Below are positions 8,667-16,360 of a stretch of DNA of 64,000 nt, one piece after another (the first letter of the stretch is position 1; the number at the start of each line of letters is the position of its first letter). The position numbers were made by a program, and so were the translations under genes. This DNA comes from Novosphingobium kaempferiae (GTDB taxonomy: Bacteria > Pseudomonadota > Alphaproteobacteria > Sphingomonadales > Sphingomonadaceae): contig NZ_CP089301.1 in the NCBI RefSeq assembly GCF_021227995.1, positions 2,046,001-2,110,000 on the forward strand, written 5' to 3'. The notes beneath the pieces are model-generated. The model was not told the origin of the DNA. It saw only the letters and a list, made by a program, of their open reading frames with translations, and did no database searches.

Positions 8667-9431
8667 TCAGATACTGAGCGAAAACTCTATTGGAACGGTG
8701 AATTCTATCCGTTCGCCAGTGACTTCGACCGGCGCGCGAGGGAACGGCGAGGCGCGGCGCAGGACCGCCATCGCCTCCTCATCGAGCGCCGTAAAACCGG
8801 ACCCGCGCAGCACCGCACCGTCGAGCAGCATCCCGGCGCGGTCGAGCGTGAAGCGCACCTGCACCACGCCTTCCTCGTGCCGCATCCGCGAGCGGCGCGG
8901 ATAGATCTTGTGGGCGTGAATCCACGACTGGATTTTCGCCGCATAGCCGCGCCCGGTGCCCGAGGGCGCGCGCACGGCAAGACCGTCCGCCGCGCCCTTG
9001 CGTGCGGGCTGAGCGGGAGCCGCAGCCGCCGCAGCGGCGGCCTTCGCCGGAACAGCGGGCGCGGCGGGCGCCGCCGGAGCCACGGGCCGGGCCTCGACCG
9101 GTACCGGCTTCGCCTCGCCGGGCGTCACCGGAACGACCAGCGGACTGAGCGGCACGACCGGGGGCAGCACGGCGCGCTGCTCCGGCGCGGGCGGCGAGGG
9201 GGCCGCAGCGGGCGTGGCTGCGGCGGGCTGCGCGGTGGGTTCGGCCTCCTCCTCGCCCTTCTCGGCACCCTTCGTCACCGCCAGCGAGACCGAAGTCAGC
9301 GCCGGCAAGCGCGGCCCCGGCGCTTTCCCCCCTGCGCCGAGGCCGAGCAATACGGCAAGCAACGCCCCGTTGACCGCCAGCGACGCTGCCGCCGGTGCCC
9401 CGATCCGGAAAGGACGCCGCTCGCCGTACAT
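8667..9431 (-). CDS. TonB-family energy transducer
   Basis: Couples inner-membrane energy to outer-membrane receptors. The 254-residue protein has a short cytoplasmic N-terminus, one membrane helix (about residues 12-30, ASLAVNGALLAVLLGLG) and a long Pro/Ala-rich periplasmic spacer (about 60-150). The C-terminal TonB domain contains YAAKIQSWIHAHKIYPRRSR, GVVQVRFTLDRAGMLL and ALDEEAMAVLRRASPFPRAP. It begins 5 bases after the stop of the TonB-dependent receptor, so the two are almost certainly co-transcribed and this TonB probably serves that receptor. Confidence 0.92.
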   Translation of the reverse strand: MYGERRPFRIGAPAAASLAVNGALLAVLLGLGAGGKAPGPRLPALTSVSLAVTKGAEKGEEEAEPTAQPAAATPAAAPSPPAPEQRAVLPPVVPLSPLVVPVTPGEAKPVPVEARPVAPAAPAAPAVPAKAAAAAAAAPAQPARKGAADGLAVRAPSGTGRGYAAKIQSWIHAHKIYPRRSRMRHEEGVVQVRFTLDRAGMLLDGAVLRGSGFTALDEEAMAVLRRASPFPRAPVEVTGERIEFTVPIEFSLSI

Positions 9432-9436
9432 CGCCG

Positions 9437-11545
9437 TCAGAACGTGTTCGCGACGGTGAACTTGAAGCTCCGGCCTTCCGCCGCAAGCGCGGACAGGTGG
9501 CGACGGAACTGCTTGTCGAACAGGTTGTCCACCGCGAGCCGGAACTCGAAGCCGCCCTTCTTCCCGGGCTCCGTCTGCGGGCGGAAGGTCAGGAAGACGT
9601 TGTGGGCGGTATAGCCCGGCGACGGCAGGCCCGAACCCGCCGAGGCGAACTGGCCGGTGTTCACCTTGTCCTGCTTCTCGGCGAACTCGCCGGTCCAGCC
9701 GCCGGAGAAGCCGCTCGCCGGATCGGCATAACCGAGGGTCAGGCGGTAGGTGTTGGCGGGGATGGTGTTGAGATAGAGCCCGGTCAGCCGGTCCTTGCCC
9801 TCGATGAAGGAGGCGTTGCCGCGCACGAAAACGTTGCCGAGGCCGTATTCCGCCTCGATCTCCAGCCCCTTGAACCGCGAGCGGCCAATGTTCTGGAAAT
9901 AGGGCGTTCCCGCTGCGGCAGATACGTTGACGATGAGGTTCTTCACGTCGTTCTGGAACAGCGTCGTCTTGGTGCGCAGGCGGCTGCCGCGACCCAGCAC
10001 GTCGTCGAAGGCGAGCGTGAAGCCGGCTTCGTAGTTGTCCGATTCCTCGGGCTTGAGATCGGGGTTGTTCGGGCGCGTCGCCGAGCGGGTGAAGATCTCG
10101 TCGACGTTGGGCATGCGTACCGTGTGCGCGACCGAGCCGAACACGCCGAGCCAGTCGGTCAGGTTGTAGAGCGCCGCCAGCTTGGGCGAGACGGCGTGGT
10201 CCTTGACCTTGTCGGTCAGCACGGTGCCGCCCACCACGGTCCTGCCGGGCTTGAGGTTGGTCCAGTCGATGCGGGCGCCGGGCATGATCGTCAGCTTGTC
10301 CGACCAGACGATCTCAAGCTGGCTGTAGAGGCCGGTGCGGGTCATCTCGCCTTCGGGGTGGGTGCCCGCGCCGGGGGTGACGACGCCGCCGAAGGTAACG
10401 CGCGGGTTGCGGCGCTTCTGCGTGCTCCACTGGCCGCCGACGATCAGGTACGCCGTCCAGTCGCCGCCGAGGTCGAACTCGCTGGTGTTGCGCAGGTTCG
10501 CCTGCCAGCTCTCGTAGGAGAACTCGGAATAGGCGAGGTTGGCGCCGAGGAACGTCGTCTCGGTCTGGTGAACGCGCGACAGCGAGTAGGCGGCCTGCGC
10601 TTCGATGTTGAGGATCTTGCTGCCGTCGAAATCATTGACGTAGCCGACCACGGCAGTCTTGTCATGGACGCGGCGGCGCATCAGCGAGGCGCCGGTCGCC
10701 GCCGAGATCTGGTCGTAAACCTGCGGCGCGTCGCTGATCCAGTCCTGGTAGGACGCCCAGATCGCGTGCTTCTTGTTGCCGCCGATGGTGAAGCGCGCCT
10801 TGGCGAGCCAGCTGTCGGATTCGTTGGCGGAAGCGGGCACGGTGTCGCCGTTGCCGCTCTTGTAGTCGTCCGAGCGGCGCAGGTTGTAGCTGCCCAGCAG
10901 TTCCACGCCCTCGATCGGCTGCACCGCGACGATGCCCGAGAGGGTATAGGCCTCGGCATTCGTCTCGGTCGCGCCTTTCAGGCGCACCGCGATCGGATCG
11001 CCGGGGGCAAGGAAGTCCGAGGCGTCCTTGGTGGTGAAGTTGATGACGCCCGCCAGCGCGCCCGCGCCGTAGAGCGTGGACGATGCGGGACCGCGCAGCA
11101 CCTCGACGCGCTTGTACAGCTCGGGCTCGCTGAAGAACGCGCCCATGCGGTACTGCTCGTAGAACTTGGTCACGCCGTCGACCGTCATCAGGATGCGGTT
11201 GTCGGAATCGCCGATCGCGGTGCCCATGCCGCGGATGTTGAAGCCCTGGCCCAGCTGGCTGACGCCGCCCTGCACGTTGACGCCCGGAACGTCGGCCAGA
11301 AGGTCGCCGATGGTGGACGCCTGCGCGCGGTCGATGTCCTCCTGCTCGATGACCGACACCGCCTGCGGCGTATCGATCGCGACCTTCTCGGTGCCTGCCG
11401 AGACGACCACGCGGTCGAGCGAGAGGCGCGTGGTGTCCGCCTCTTCCTGCGCGGCCGCGTCCTGCGCCCCATCCTGCGCCATCGCCGGAAGCTGGAACGC
11501 CACCAGCGCGGTGCCCGCAACCAGCGCGGCCTTCAACATCGTCAT
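9437..11545 (-). CDS. TonB-dependent outer-membrane receptor, probably for heme or a ferric complex
   Basis: An outer-membrane beta-barrel with an N-terminal plug. I use the ATG at 11545, where MTMLKAAL opens a Sec signal ending near PAMAQ and GGGGGATC gives a ribosome-binding site; a longer frame reaches 11635. Plug motifs are STIGDLLADVPGVNVQGG, NIRGMG and RVEVLRGPASSTLYG. A barrel segment NPDLKPEESDNYEAGF resembles the NPNL-type motif of heme and siderophore receptors. The last residues, FKFTVANTF, end in phenylalanine as outer-membrane proteins do. A Fur-like box lies upstream and tonB follows directly, so iron-regulated uptake is likely. The exact ligand is inferred only. Confidence 0.88.
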   Translation of the reverse strand: MTMLKAALVAGTALVAFQLPAMAQDGAQDAAAQEEADTTRLSLDRVVVSAGTEKVAIDTPQAVSVIEQEDIDRAQASTIGDLLADVPGVNVQGGVSQLGQGFNIRGMGTAIGDSDNRILMTVDGVTKFYEQYRMGAFFSEPELYKRVEVLRGPASSTLYGAGALAGVINFTTKDASDFLAPGDPIAVRLKGATETNAEAYTLSGIVAVQPIEGVELLGSYNLRRSDDYKSGNGDTVPASANESDSWLAKARFTIGGNKKHAIWASYQDWISDAPQVYDQISAATGASLMRRRVHDKTAVVGYVNDFDGSKILNIEAQAAYSLSRVHQTETTFLGANLAYSEFSYESWQANLRNTSEFDLGGDWTAYLIVGGQWSTQKRRNPRVTFGGVVTPGAGTHPEGEMTRTGLYSQLEIVWSDKLTIMPGARIDWTNLKPGRTVVGGTVLTDKVKDHAVSPKLAALYNLTDWLGVFGSVAHTVRMPNVDEIFTRSATRPNNPDLKPEESDNYEAGFTLAFDDVLGRGSRLRTKTTLFQNDVKNLIVNVSAAAGTPYFQNIGRSRFKGLEIEAEYGLGNVFVRGNASFIEGKDRLTGLYLNTIPANTYRLTLGYADPASGFSGGWTGEFAEKQDKVNTGQFASAGSGLPSPGYTAHNVFLTFRPQTEPGKKGGFEFRLAVDNLFDKQFRRHLSALAAEGRSFKFTVANTF

Positions 11546-11616
11546 TACCGTGATCCCCCTCAGGAAGCGGGAGCGACCCGCCCCCGGAATGCGGCGCTGA
11601 TACGACGACAAAAAAT

Positions 11617-11639
11617 TATTGCAAGTGATTCTCAATATC
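11617..11639. promoter_or_regulatory. Candidate Fur box between divergent genes
   Basis: TTATTGCAAGTGATTCTCAA resembles the Fur consensus; the core TGCAAGTGATTCTCA is close to common proteobacterial Fur sites. It lies in the promoter gap between the TonB-dependent receptor (minus strand) and the DUF4198 gene (plus strand), so one site could control both directions. Confidence 0.65.
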
Positions 11640-11674
11640 TTTAGTTCCTAATGCACATTCAGAGGGGATTTCCG

Positions 11675-12481
11675 ATGATTCCGACCAAGTCGCGGCTTAC
11701 CGCCGCATTCCTTGCCGTGGCATTCGGCACCACCGGCAGCATGGGGGCCACCGCCTGGGCGCACATGCCCTACGTGCTCCCAACCCAGTTCGACGTGGGC
11801 AAGGCCGATCACATCACCGTCCAGTCGAGTTTCGCCGAGGACGCCTTCGTGCCCGAGGTCGCCATGCGCGATGCGCCGTTCCACGTCGTCGGGCCCGACG
11901 GCCAGCCGCACGAGGTCCAGCCGGTCACGCACTTGCGCGACTTGTCCGTGTTCGAAGCGAACATCCCGTCAGACGGCACCTGGCGCGTCACCACCGGCCA
12001 GCGCGCCGGGCGCAAGGGCAAGATGTTCAAGCGCGGCGAGGAATGGGTGATGCGCGGCGAAGGCGGCGAGGCGCCTGCGGGCGCCGAGATGGTCGACGTC
12101 CAGAGCATGACGCTCGCCGAAGCCTACGTGACGCGCGGCGCGCCCAGCGAAACCGCGCTCAAGCCCACCGGCAAGGCGCTCGAGATCGCCGCCAAGTCGC
12201 ACCCCAACGGCATCGCCGCCGGATCGCCCGCCAGCTTCGCGGTGCTGTTCGACGGCAAGCCGCTGGCCGGTGCGGAAATCACCGTGTTCCGGTCCGCCGG
12301 ATACTACGACGGCCGCAAGATCGCCGCCGAGGTGAAGACCGGCAAGGACGGCGGCTTCAGCGTGACCCCGCCGGACGCGGGCACCTACCTCGTCCTCGTG
12401 CGCCATCGCGGCGCGGCCCCCGCCGGGTCCGAGACGCCCTATCGCAGCTACACCTACACCCTGGTCTTCGACGCCGCCTGA
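11675..12481 (+). CDS. DUF4198-family periplasmic protein
   Basis: A predicted periplasmic protein of 268 residues in the DUF4198 family, which is often found near metal-uptake systems. The ATG at 11675 follows AGAGGGG; an in-frame ATG at 11651 has no such site. A signal peptide (SRLTAAFLAVAFG, cleaved near AWA-HMPYV) is followed by HMPYVLPTQFDV, a beta-rich middle and a C-terminal carboxypeptidase-regulatory-like domain (GKPLAGAEITVFRS, FSVTPPDAGTYLVLVRHRG). The gene is divergent from the candidate iron receptor and shares its Fur-like site. It is followed after 31 bases by an EF-hand protein. A metal-handling role is probable but unproven. Confidence 0.8.
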   Translation: MIPTKSRLTAAFLAVAFGTTGSMGATAWAHMPYVLPTQFDVGKADHITVQSSFAEDAFVPEVAMRDAPFHVVGPDGQPHEVQPVTHLRDLSVFEANIPSDGTWRVTTGQRAGRKGKMFKRGEEWVMRGEGGEAPAGAEMVDVQSMTLAEAYVTRGAPSETALKPTGKALEIAAKSHPNGIAAGSPASFAVLFDGKPLAGAEITVFRSAGYYDGRKIAAEVKTGKDGGFSVTPPDAGTYLVLVRHRGAAPAGSETPYRSYTYTLVFDAA

Positions 12482-12512
12482 GTGCCGCGTCGCTTTTTTG
12501 AGGAAACCTAAG

Positions 12513-12998
12513 ATGAAAACCGCCCTGATCGCCGCCGGTGCTGCCCTGCTGGCCGCCGCCTCGCCCGCGCTTGCCGCCCCGCATGAAGGCAACGCCTTCA
12601 TCCACGACTACGACGCCGACCACGACGGCAGCGTCAGCCGCGCCGAGTTCGACAAGGGCCGCGTCGCCCGCTTCCAGGCGACCGACGCCAACAAGGATGG
12701 CTGGGTCTCCGAAGCGGAATACCTCGCCGAATATACTGCGCGCCTCGAACAGCAGCTTGCCGCCTCGGACGATACCGAGGAGCGCAAAACCGAGGAGCGT
12801 CAGCGCCAGATCCGCCAGACCCACGTCCGCTTCGGCGTGCTCGACAAGGACAAGGACGGCAAGATGACGCAGGCCGAGTTCGACGTCTCGGGCGGGCGCG
12901 CCTTCGCCGAACAGGACGCGGACAAGGACGGCGTCGTCTCCCCCGCCGACGTCGCCGCGACCGCCGCACGCCGTCAGGCTGCGCGCGGCAAGGGCTGA
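12513..12998 (+). CDS. Exported EF-hand protein with four calcium-binding loops
   Basis: A 161-residue secreted protein starting MKTALIAAGAALLAAASPAL, with a GAGGAA ribosome-binding site. After signal cleavage near ALA-APHEG there are four EF-hand-like loops: DYDADHDGSVSRAEF, DANKDGWVSEAEY, DKDKDGKMTQAEF and DADKDGVVSPADV. Each has the D-x-D-x-D-G spacing. The central segment between loops 2 and 3 is a charged helix. Calcium binding in the periplasm is expected. It is the second gene of a probable two-gene unit with the DUF4198 protein, so it may be iron-regulated. Confidence 0.88.
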   Translation: MKTALIAAGAALLAAASPALAAPHEGNAFIHDYDADHDGSVSRAEFDKGRVARFQATDANKDGWVSEAEYLAEYTARLEQQLAASDDTEERKTEERQRQIRQTHVRFGVLDKDKDGKMTQAEFDVSGGRAFAEQDADKDGVVSPADVAATAARRQAARGKG

Positions 12999-13006
12999 AC
13001 CTTCCC

Positions 13007-13038
13007 GCTCACGCGCTGCCGACAGGTGGCGCGTGAGC
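13007..13038 (+). terminator. Hairpin after the EF-hand gene
   Basis: GCTCACGCGC (13007-13016) pairs perfectly with GCGCGTGAGC (13029-13038) over a 12-base loop, starting 8 bases after the stop codon. There is no T-tract, so intrinsic termination is uncertain. Confidence 0.45.
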
Positions 13039-13058
13039 AGCCAGCAAACCCAAAACAT

Positions 13059-13133
13059 CGTCATTGCGAGCGCAGCGAAGCAATCCCCGGTCGGCTCACG
13101 ACGCTGGATTGCTTCGCTGCGCTCGCAATGACG
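13059..13133. repeat. Palindromic repeat family A, copy 2
   Basis: Arms CGTCATTGCGAGCGCAGCGA and TCGCTGCGCTCGCAATGACG are perfect complements. It stands upstream of the contractile-system cluster; copy 3 stands downstream of it. Confidence 0.9.
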
Positions 13134-13405
13134 AGACTACGCCCAAGCCGCGCCGTGCCCTGCACGGGACGAGACGCACTTCACCCTTTGGACGGCCTGC
13201 CGAAGCAGGCGTACTGTGCCGTCGAGGGTCAGCACAACAAACTGGAGCCGAGTCGAGCTTCTCGAAGCAGTTCTGCTCGCCCTTTATCGGCATAAACACG
13301 CAATTTATCCCTAATAATCCTCACAACAAATGTCACACAAAACCGCGTTGACCGCGATTTTGATTCAAATCAGTCTCCGATCCGACTTCACCGAGTCTTG
13401 AATTT

Positions 13406-13424
13406 ATCCGAACTTCATTCGGAT
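13406..13424. promoter_or_regulatory. Inverted repeat in the contractile-system leader
   Basis: ATCCGAA, 5 bases, TTCGGAT: perfect 7-base arms ending 27 bases before the proposed first start codon of the cluster. It could be a regulator binding site or a small RNA hairpin. No regulator gene lies in the cluster. Confidence 0.35.
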
Positions 13425-13451
13425 CAATACTCATATGAAAGGGGCGGGGAT

Positions 13452-14300
13452 TTGCGGTTCGAGGATCGCCTTTTCGTGCGACTGTCCTCCGCGTCGACAC
13501 GCGGGCAGGTGTTCGATGCCGGGGCGCTCGAACGCATCGCGCTTGCCGCCTATGACTTCGAGCCCGGAACGCTGGACGCCCCGTGGTCTGCAACGTTCGA
13601 TGCGCTGACTTTCCCCGCCGCCCTCCCGCAACGCCAGATCGGCCGCATCGAGGCGCGCTGGGACGGCGCAGGCATGCGTGCCGAGGGCCAGTTCGACCTC
13701 GAAGGCAGCAGCAGCGCGCCCGACGACGGCGCAGCGGTCTGGCGCGGCGCCGTGATCGGCCGGGGGCAGGTCGGCGGCGGACGCGTGGACCGCGTCGCCG
13801 GGGCCTTCGTCGGTCGCACCGGCACCGACGCGCAACTCGCCACCCGGCTGGGCGAGGCGGCGGAGCGTCCGGGCACTATCGACAGCGGAGACGTCACGGC
13901 CCTGCTCGGCCCGGAGGGCGACGGCTATCTGGCCCGCGAATGGGCGCCCGAGCAGGTTGGCGGCTTTCAGGTCCGCTTCGCCTCCGAAGCCCCGCCCGCG
14001 CCCGTCCCGGTGCGGCTGGAACTCGCCGCCGCGATCCTCATCGTCGACCCCGCCGCCTCCGGCTTCTCGCTCGACGCGCTGATGCGCCGGACCCGGCGGC
14101 TGCAGGAGCGGCTCGGCACCGAGGGCATCGCCGCCGCGCCCACGCCCGGCCTGCGCCGCCGCGCGGATGTCATCGCGGTCTGGATCGCGCCTGCGAACTG
14201 GTTCGACGACACCGACTGGCCCGGCGGCTCTCCCGCCGCGCGGCTTGGCGATGCCTCCGCGTGGCTGCGCACCCACGGGATCGCAATCGCCACCGCCTGA
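13452..14300 (+). CDS. Unknown protein, first gene of the contractile-system cluster
   Basis: An unrecognised 282-residue protein. I place the start at a TTG (then RFEDRLFVRLSS) because AAAGGGGCGGGGA precedes it and the frame upstream crosses an inverted repeat; an earlier TTG at 13398 is possible. No signal peptide or membrane segment is seen. Composition is mixed alpha/beta with several Arg-rich segments, and the C-terminus contains VIAVWIAPANWFDDTDWPGG. It lies 75 bases before the sheath gene in the same direction. A structural, adaptor or assembly role is inferred from position only. Confidence 0.55.
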   Translation: MRFEDRLFVRLSSASTRGQVFDAGALERIALAAYDFEPGTLDAPWSATFDALTFPAALPQRQIGRIEARWDGAGMRAEGQFDLEGSSSAPDDGAAVWRGAVIGRGQVGGGRVDRVAGAFVGRTGTDAQLATRLGEAAERPGTIDSGDVTALLGPEGDGYLAREWAPEQVGGFQVRFASEAPPAPVPVRLELAAAILIVDPAASGFSLDALMRRTRRLQERLGTEGIAAAPTPGLRRRADVIAVWIAPANWFDDTDWPGGSPAARLGDASAWLRTHGIAIATA

Positions 14301-14375
14301 TTTTCCTGCCGCCCCGCGCCTCCGGTCGGCGCGGCAGGCGGAATGCTGGGGACCGGCCTTGATCGGAGAAACTGC

Positions 14376-15560
14376 ATGTCGATCGCCTATCCGTTCATAG
14401 ACGTGACCATCGACACCAAGGGCCTGCAACCCGTGGCGCAGCGCGCGCCGGGCGTGCTCGCCGTGGTGGGCGCGTCCAACAAGGGCAGCGCGGCGGCCAA
14501 CGTGCCCGTCGCCGTGGGCTCCATCGCCGAGGCCGCCGCCGCCTTCGCCGACGTCGGCCCGACTGGCGCGGTGACGACCTCCACCGCGCTGTTCGTGGGC
14601 CTCAAGGCCGCGCTTCTGCAATCGCCGCGTCCTTCCAAGATCTACGGCGTGAAACTTGACGGCAGCGACTTTGCCGCAGCGCTGGGCGCGCTGCTGGCAG
14701 CGGACGACGTGACGTTCGTCGCGGTCGCGGGACAATACGCGAAGAAGCCCGGCGCGGGCGAAACGGCGGCGGACAAGAACCCCGCGATCAAGGCGCTCAA
14801 GGACCATGTCGAGGGCGCCTCCGCAGACGGCGCCAAGCGCATCGGCGTCTTCGCCATCGACCCGGCGCTGGCGAAGTCCGCGACATATGCCGAAGACGTG
14901 GCCGCCTCGGTAGACGGCCTCAAGTCCTCGGTCTCGCGCCTCGTCTGCGTGGCGGCGCGCGGAGCGGACGATGCGGGAGAGACGCCCGACGTGGGCTGCG
15001 CCGCCGCATCCGCCATCGCCGGGCAGCCGGTCGCGGCCTCGATCGTGCTCAAGAAGGTCGCGGGCTTCTCGCTCCCCCTCGCCCAGCAGTTCGGCCCGAC
15101 CGAGATCAAGGCGCTGTCCGAGGCGCAGGTGATCCCGATCATCGATCCCACGCTGATCCCCGGCGAGAGCCTGCACTTCGCCGAGGGCTGCGCCTTCACC
15201 AGCGACGCCTCGCTCAAGTACATCGATGTCGTGCGCCTGCTCGACGACGTGGAGTACCGCCTGAAGGCCGGGCTGATCGGCATGATCGGCGATGCGCGCA
15301 TCACCCGCGCGGGCCTCAACGGCGTGGTCAACCGCGCGCAGGGCATCCTCGACCGGCTGATCGGTCCCGGCGGGATAGACGGCTATTCGGTGCTCATCCC
15401 GGTGCTGGAGATCCTGCGCGTCCCCGAAGCCTCCCGCTCCGCCGGAGAGGCGCAGGCCGTCGCAGAGGCGCGGGCCGAGCGGGTGGTGGAGATGCTCGTC
15501 TCGATCACCCTCGGGCCGGCGGTCCACCTGCTGAACATCGCCCTGCAACCCCGATTCTAA
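14376..15560 (+). CDS. Contractile tail sheath protein
   Basis: Forms the contractile outer tube of a phage-tail-like particle. The 394-residue protein starts MSIAYPFIDVTIDTKGLQPV, with CGGAGAA upstream. Its N-terminus has APGVLAVVGASNKGSA and later VTTSTALFVGLKAAL, typical of sheath proteins. The C-terminal third (YIDVVRLLDDVEYRLKAGLI, then ITRAGLNGVVNRAQGILD and a final beta strand VVEMLVSITLGPAVHLLNIA) matches the conserved sheath domain, whose end strands interlock neighbouring subunits. It is shorter than myophage sheaths such as T4 gp18, as in compact injection systems. A tube gene follows after 35 bases. Confidence 0.8.
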   Translation: MSIAYPFIDVTIDTKGLQPVAQRAPGVLAVVGASNKGSAAANVPVAVGSIAEAAAAFADVGPTGAVTTSTALFVGLKAALLQSPRPSKIYGVKLDGSDFAAALGALLAADDVTFVAVAGQYAKKPGAGETAADKNPAIKALKDHVEGASADGAKRIGVFAIDPALAKSATYAEDVAASVDGLKSSVSRLVCVAARGADDAGETPDVGCAAASAIAGQPVAASIVLKKVAGFSLPLAQQFGPTEIKALSEAQVIPIIDPTLIPGESLHFAEGCAFTSDASLKYIDVVRLLDDVEYRLKAGLIGMIGDARITRAGLNGVVNRAQGILDRLIGPGGIDGYSVLIPVLEILRVPEASRSAGEAQAVAEARAERVVEMLVSITLGPAVHLLNIALQPRF

Positions 15561-15595
15561 CCCCGCTTCCGACCCCCGCTTAGGAGGAACCCGTC

Positions 15596-16069
15596 ATGTC
15601 CAACTGGCGCTCACGCCTGTCCGTCAAGTACACCGAGAACGGCCAGGTCAGGCAGATCACCCCGATCGATTCCTTCCAGCCCTCGTTCTCGCTGAATGCG
15701 GAGCCGGTCCATTCGATCGAGGCGACGCACATCGGCGTGATCTTCTCGCCCGATCAGGTGAACTTCTCGATGACGGTGAAGGCCATCGGGGCGGACGGCG
15801 CCTCGGCCCGGCTGACCCACCTCGCGCTGCAGGGCATCCCGTTCAACATCGAACTCGAAGTGCGCGACGGCGACGAGGCGGACTGGGCGTTCGAAAGCAT
15901 CGTGCTGGCCGACTGCATCATCACCAACGTCACGCCCACCAACGCTTCGATATCGGGCGCGCCGACCTCGACGTTCTCAGGCTTCGCGATGTCGGGCAAG
16001 GCCAAGTCGGGCAATACCGAGAGCAACGCGGGCGCTTACGCGGTCGCATCCACCAAGGTCGGCGTCTGA
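15596..16069 (+). CDS. Probable inner tail tube protein
   Basis: A 157-residue beta-rich protein with a strong TAGGAGGA ribosome-binding site. The size, absence of signal or membrane segments, alternating beta pattern (SMTVKAIGADG, LTHLALQGIPFNIELEVRDG) and position right after the sheath gene are those of Hcp/gp19-type tube proteins. The strong initiation site fits a protein needed in many copies. Identity rests mainly on position and fold pattern, not a signature motif. Confidence 0.65.
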   Translation: MSNWRSRLSVKYTENGQVRQITPIDSFQPSFSLNAEPVHSIEATHIGVIFSPDQVNFSMTVKAIGADGASARLTHLALQGIPFNIELEVRDGDEADWAFESIVLADCIITNVTPTNASISGAPTSTFSGFAMSGKAKSGNTESNAGAYAVASTKVGV

Positions 16070-16084
16070 GCGGGAGGCTGACCG

Positions 16085-16354
16085 ATGCGCGTGATCGGCC
16101 TCTCCAGCGGCCTGCCCCCACCCCGCCGCGTCCTGACGACCGGCCTTGCCGTCGTCCACGAGAACGAGCTGGTCTACCCGGCAGCGGGCTCCGCAGCGGA
16201 GGCGGAGGCCGCGATCGAGGATGCCCGCGCCATGGTGCAGGTCGTCTTTCCGGTCGAGATCGAGATCGTCTCGGGCGGCGGTGAGGCCGACTTGCGGCAG
16301 ATGACCGGCGACGCGCTGCGCCGCGCCGCCGCGCGTCTGGGCCATCCGGGCTAG
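16085..16354 (+). CDS. Small unknown protein in the contractile-system cluster
   Basis: An 89-residue acidic protein preceded by GCGGGAGGC, 15 bases after the tube gene. It appears to form one alpha/beta domain (LTTGLAVVHENELVYPA, a helix rich in Ala and Glu, then VVFPVEIEIVSGGGE). In many tail operons a small chaperone-like protein lies between tube and tape-measure genes, and its place here agrees. No known family was recognised. Confidence 0.6.
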   Translation: MRVIGLSSGLPPPRRVLTTGLAVVHENELVYPAAGSAAEAEAAIEDARAMVQVVFPVEIEIVSGGGEADLRQMTGDALRRAAARLGHPG

Positions 16355-16360
16355 TCGGCG

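Larger units (their letters stand above)
12999..13451. other. Intergenic region before the contractile-system genes
   Basis: No convincing gene. It holds a terminator-like hairpin after the EF-hand gene, repeat A copy 2 and, from about 13300, an A/T-richer stretch that probably contains the promoter of the contractile-system cluster. Within that stretch are the palindrome TGATTCAAATCA (13361-13372) and an inverted repeat at 13406-13424. Confidence 0.6.

Noticed and set aside
13059..13133. Possible CRISPR-type repeats
   Set aside because: Family A copies are dispersed palindromes kilobases apart, not a regularly spaced array, and no cas genes occur.
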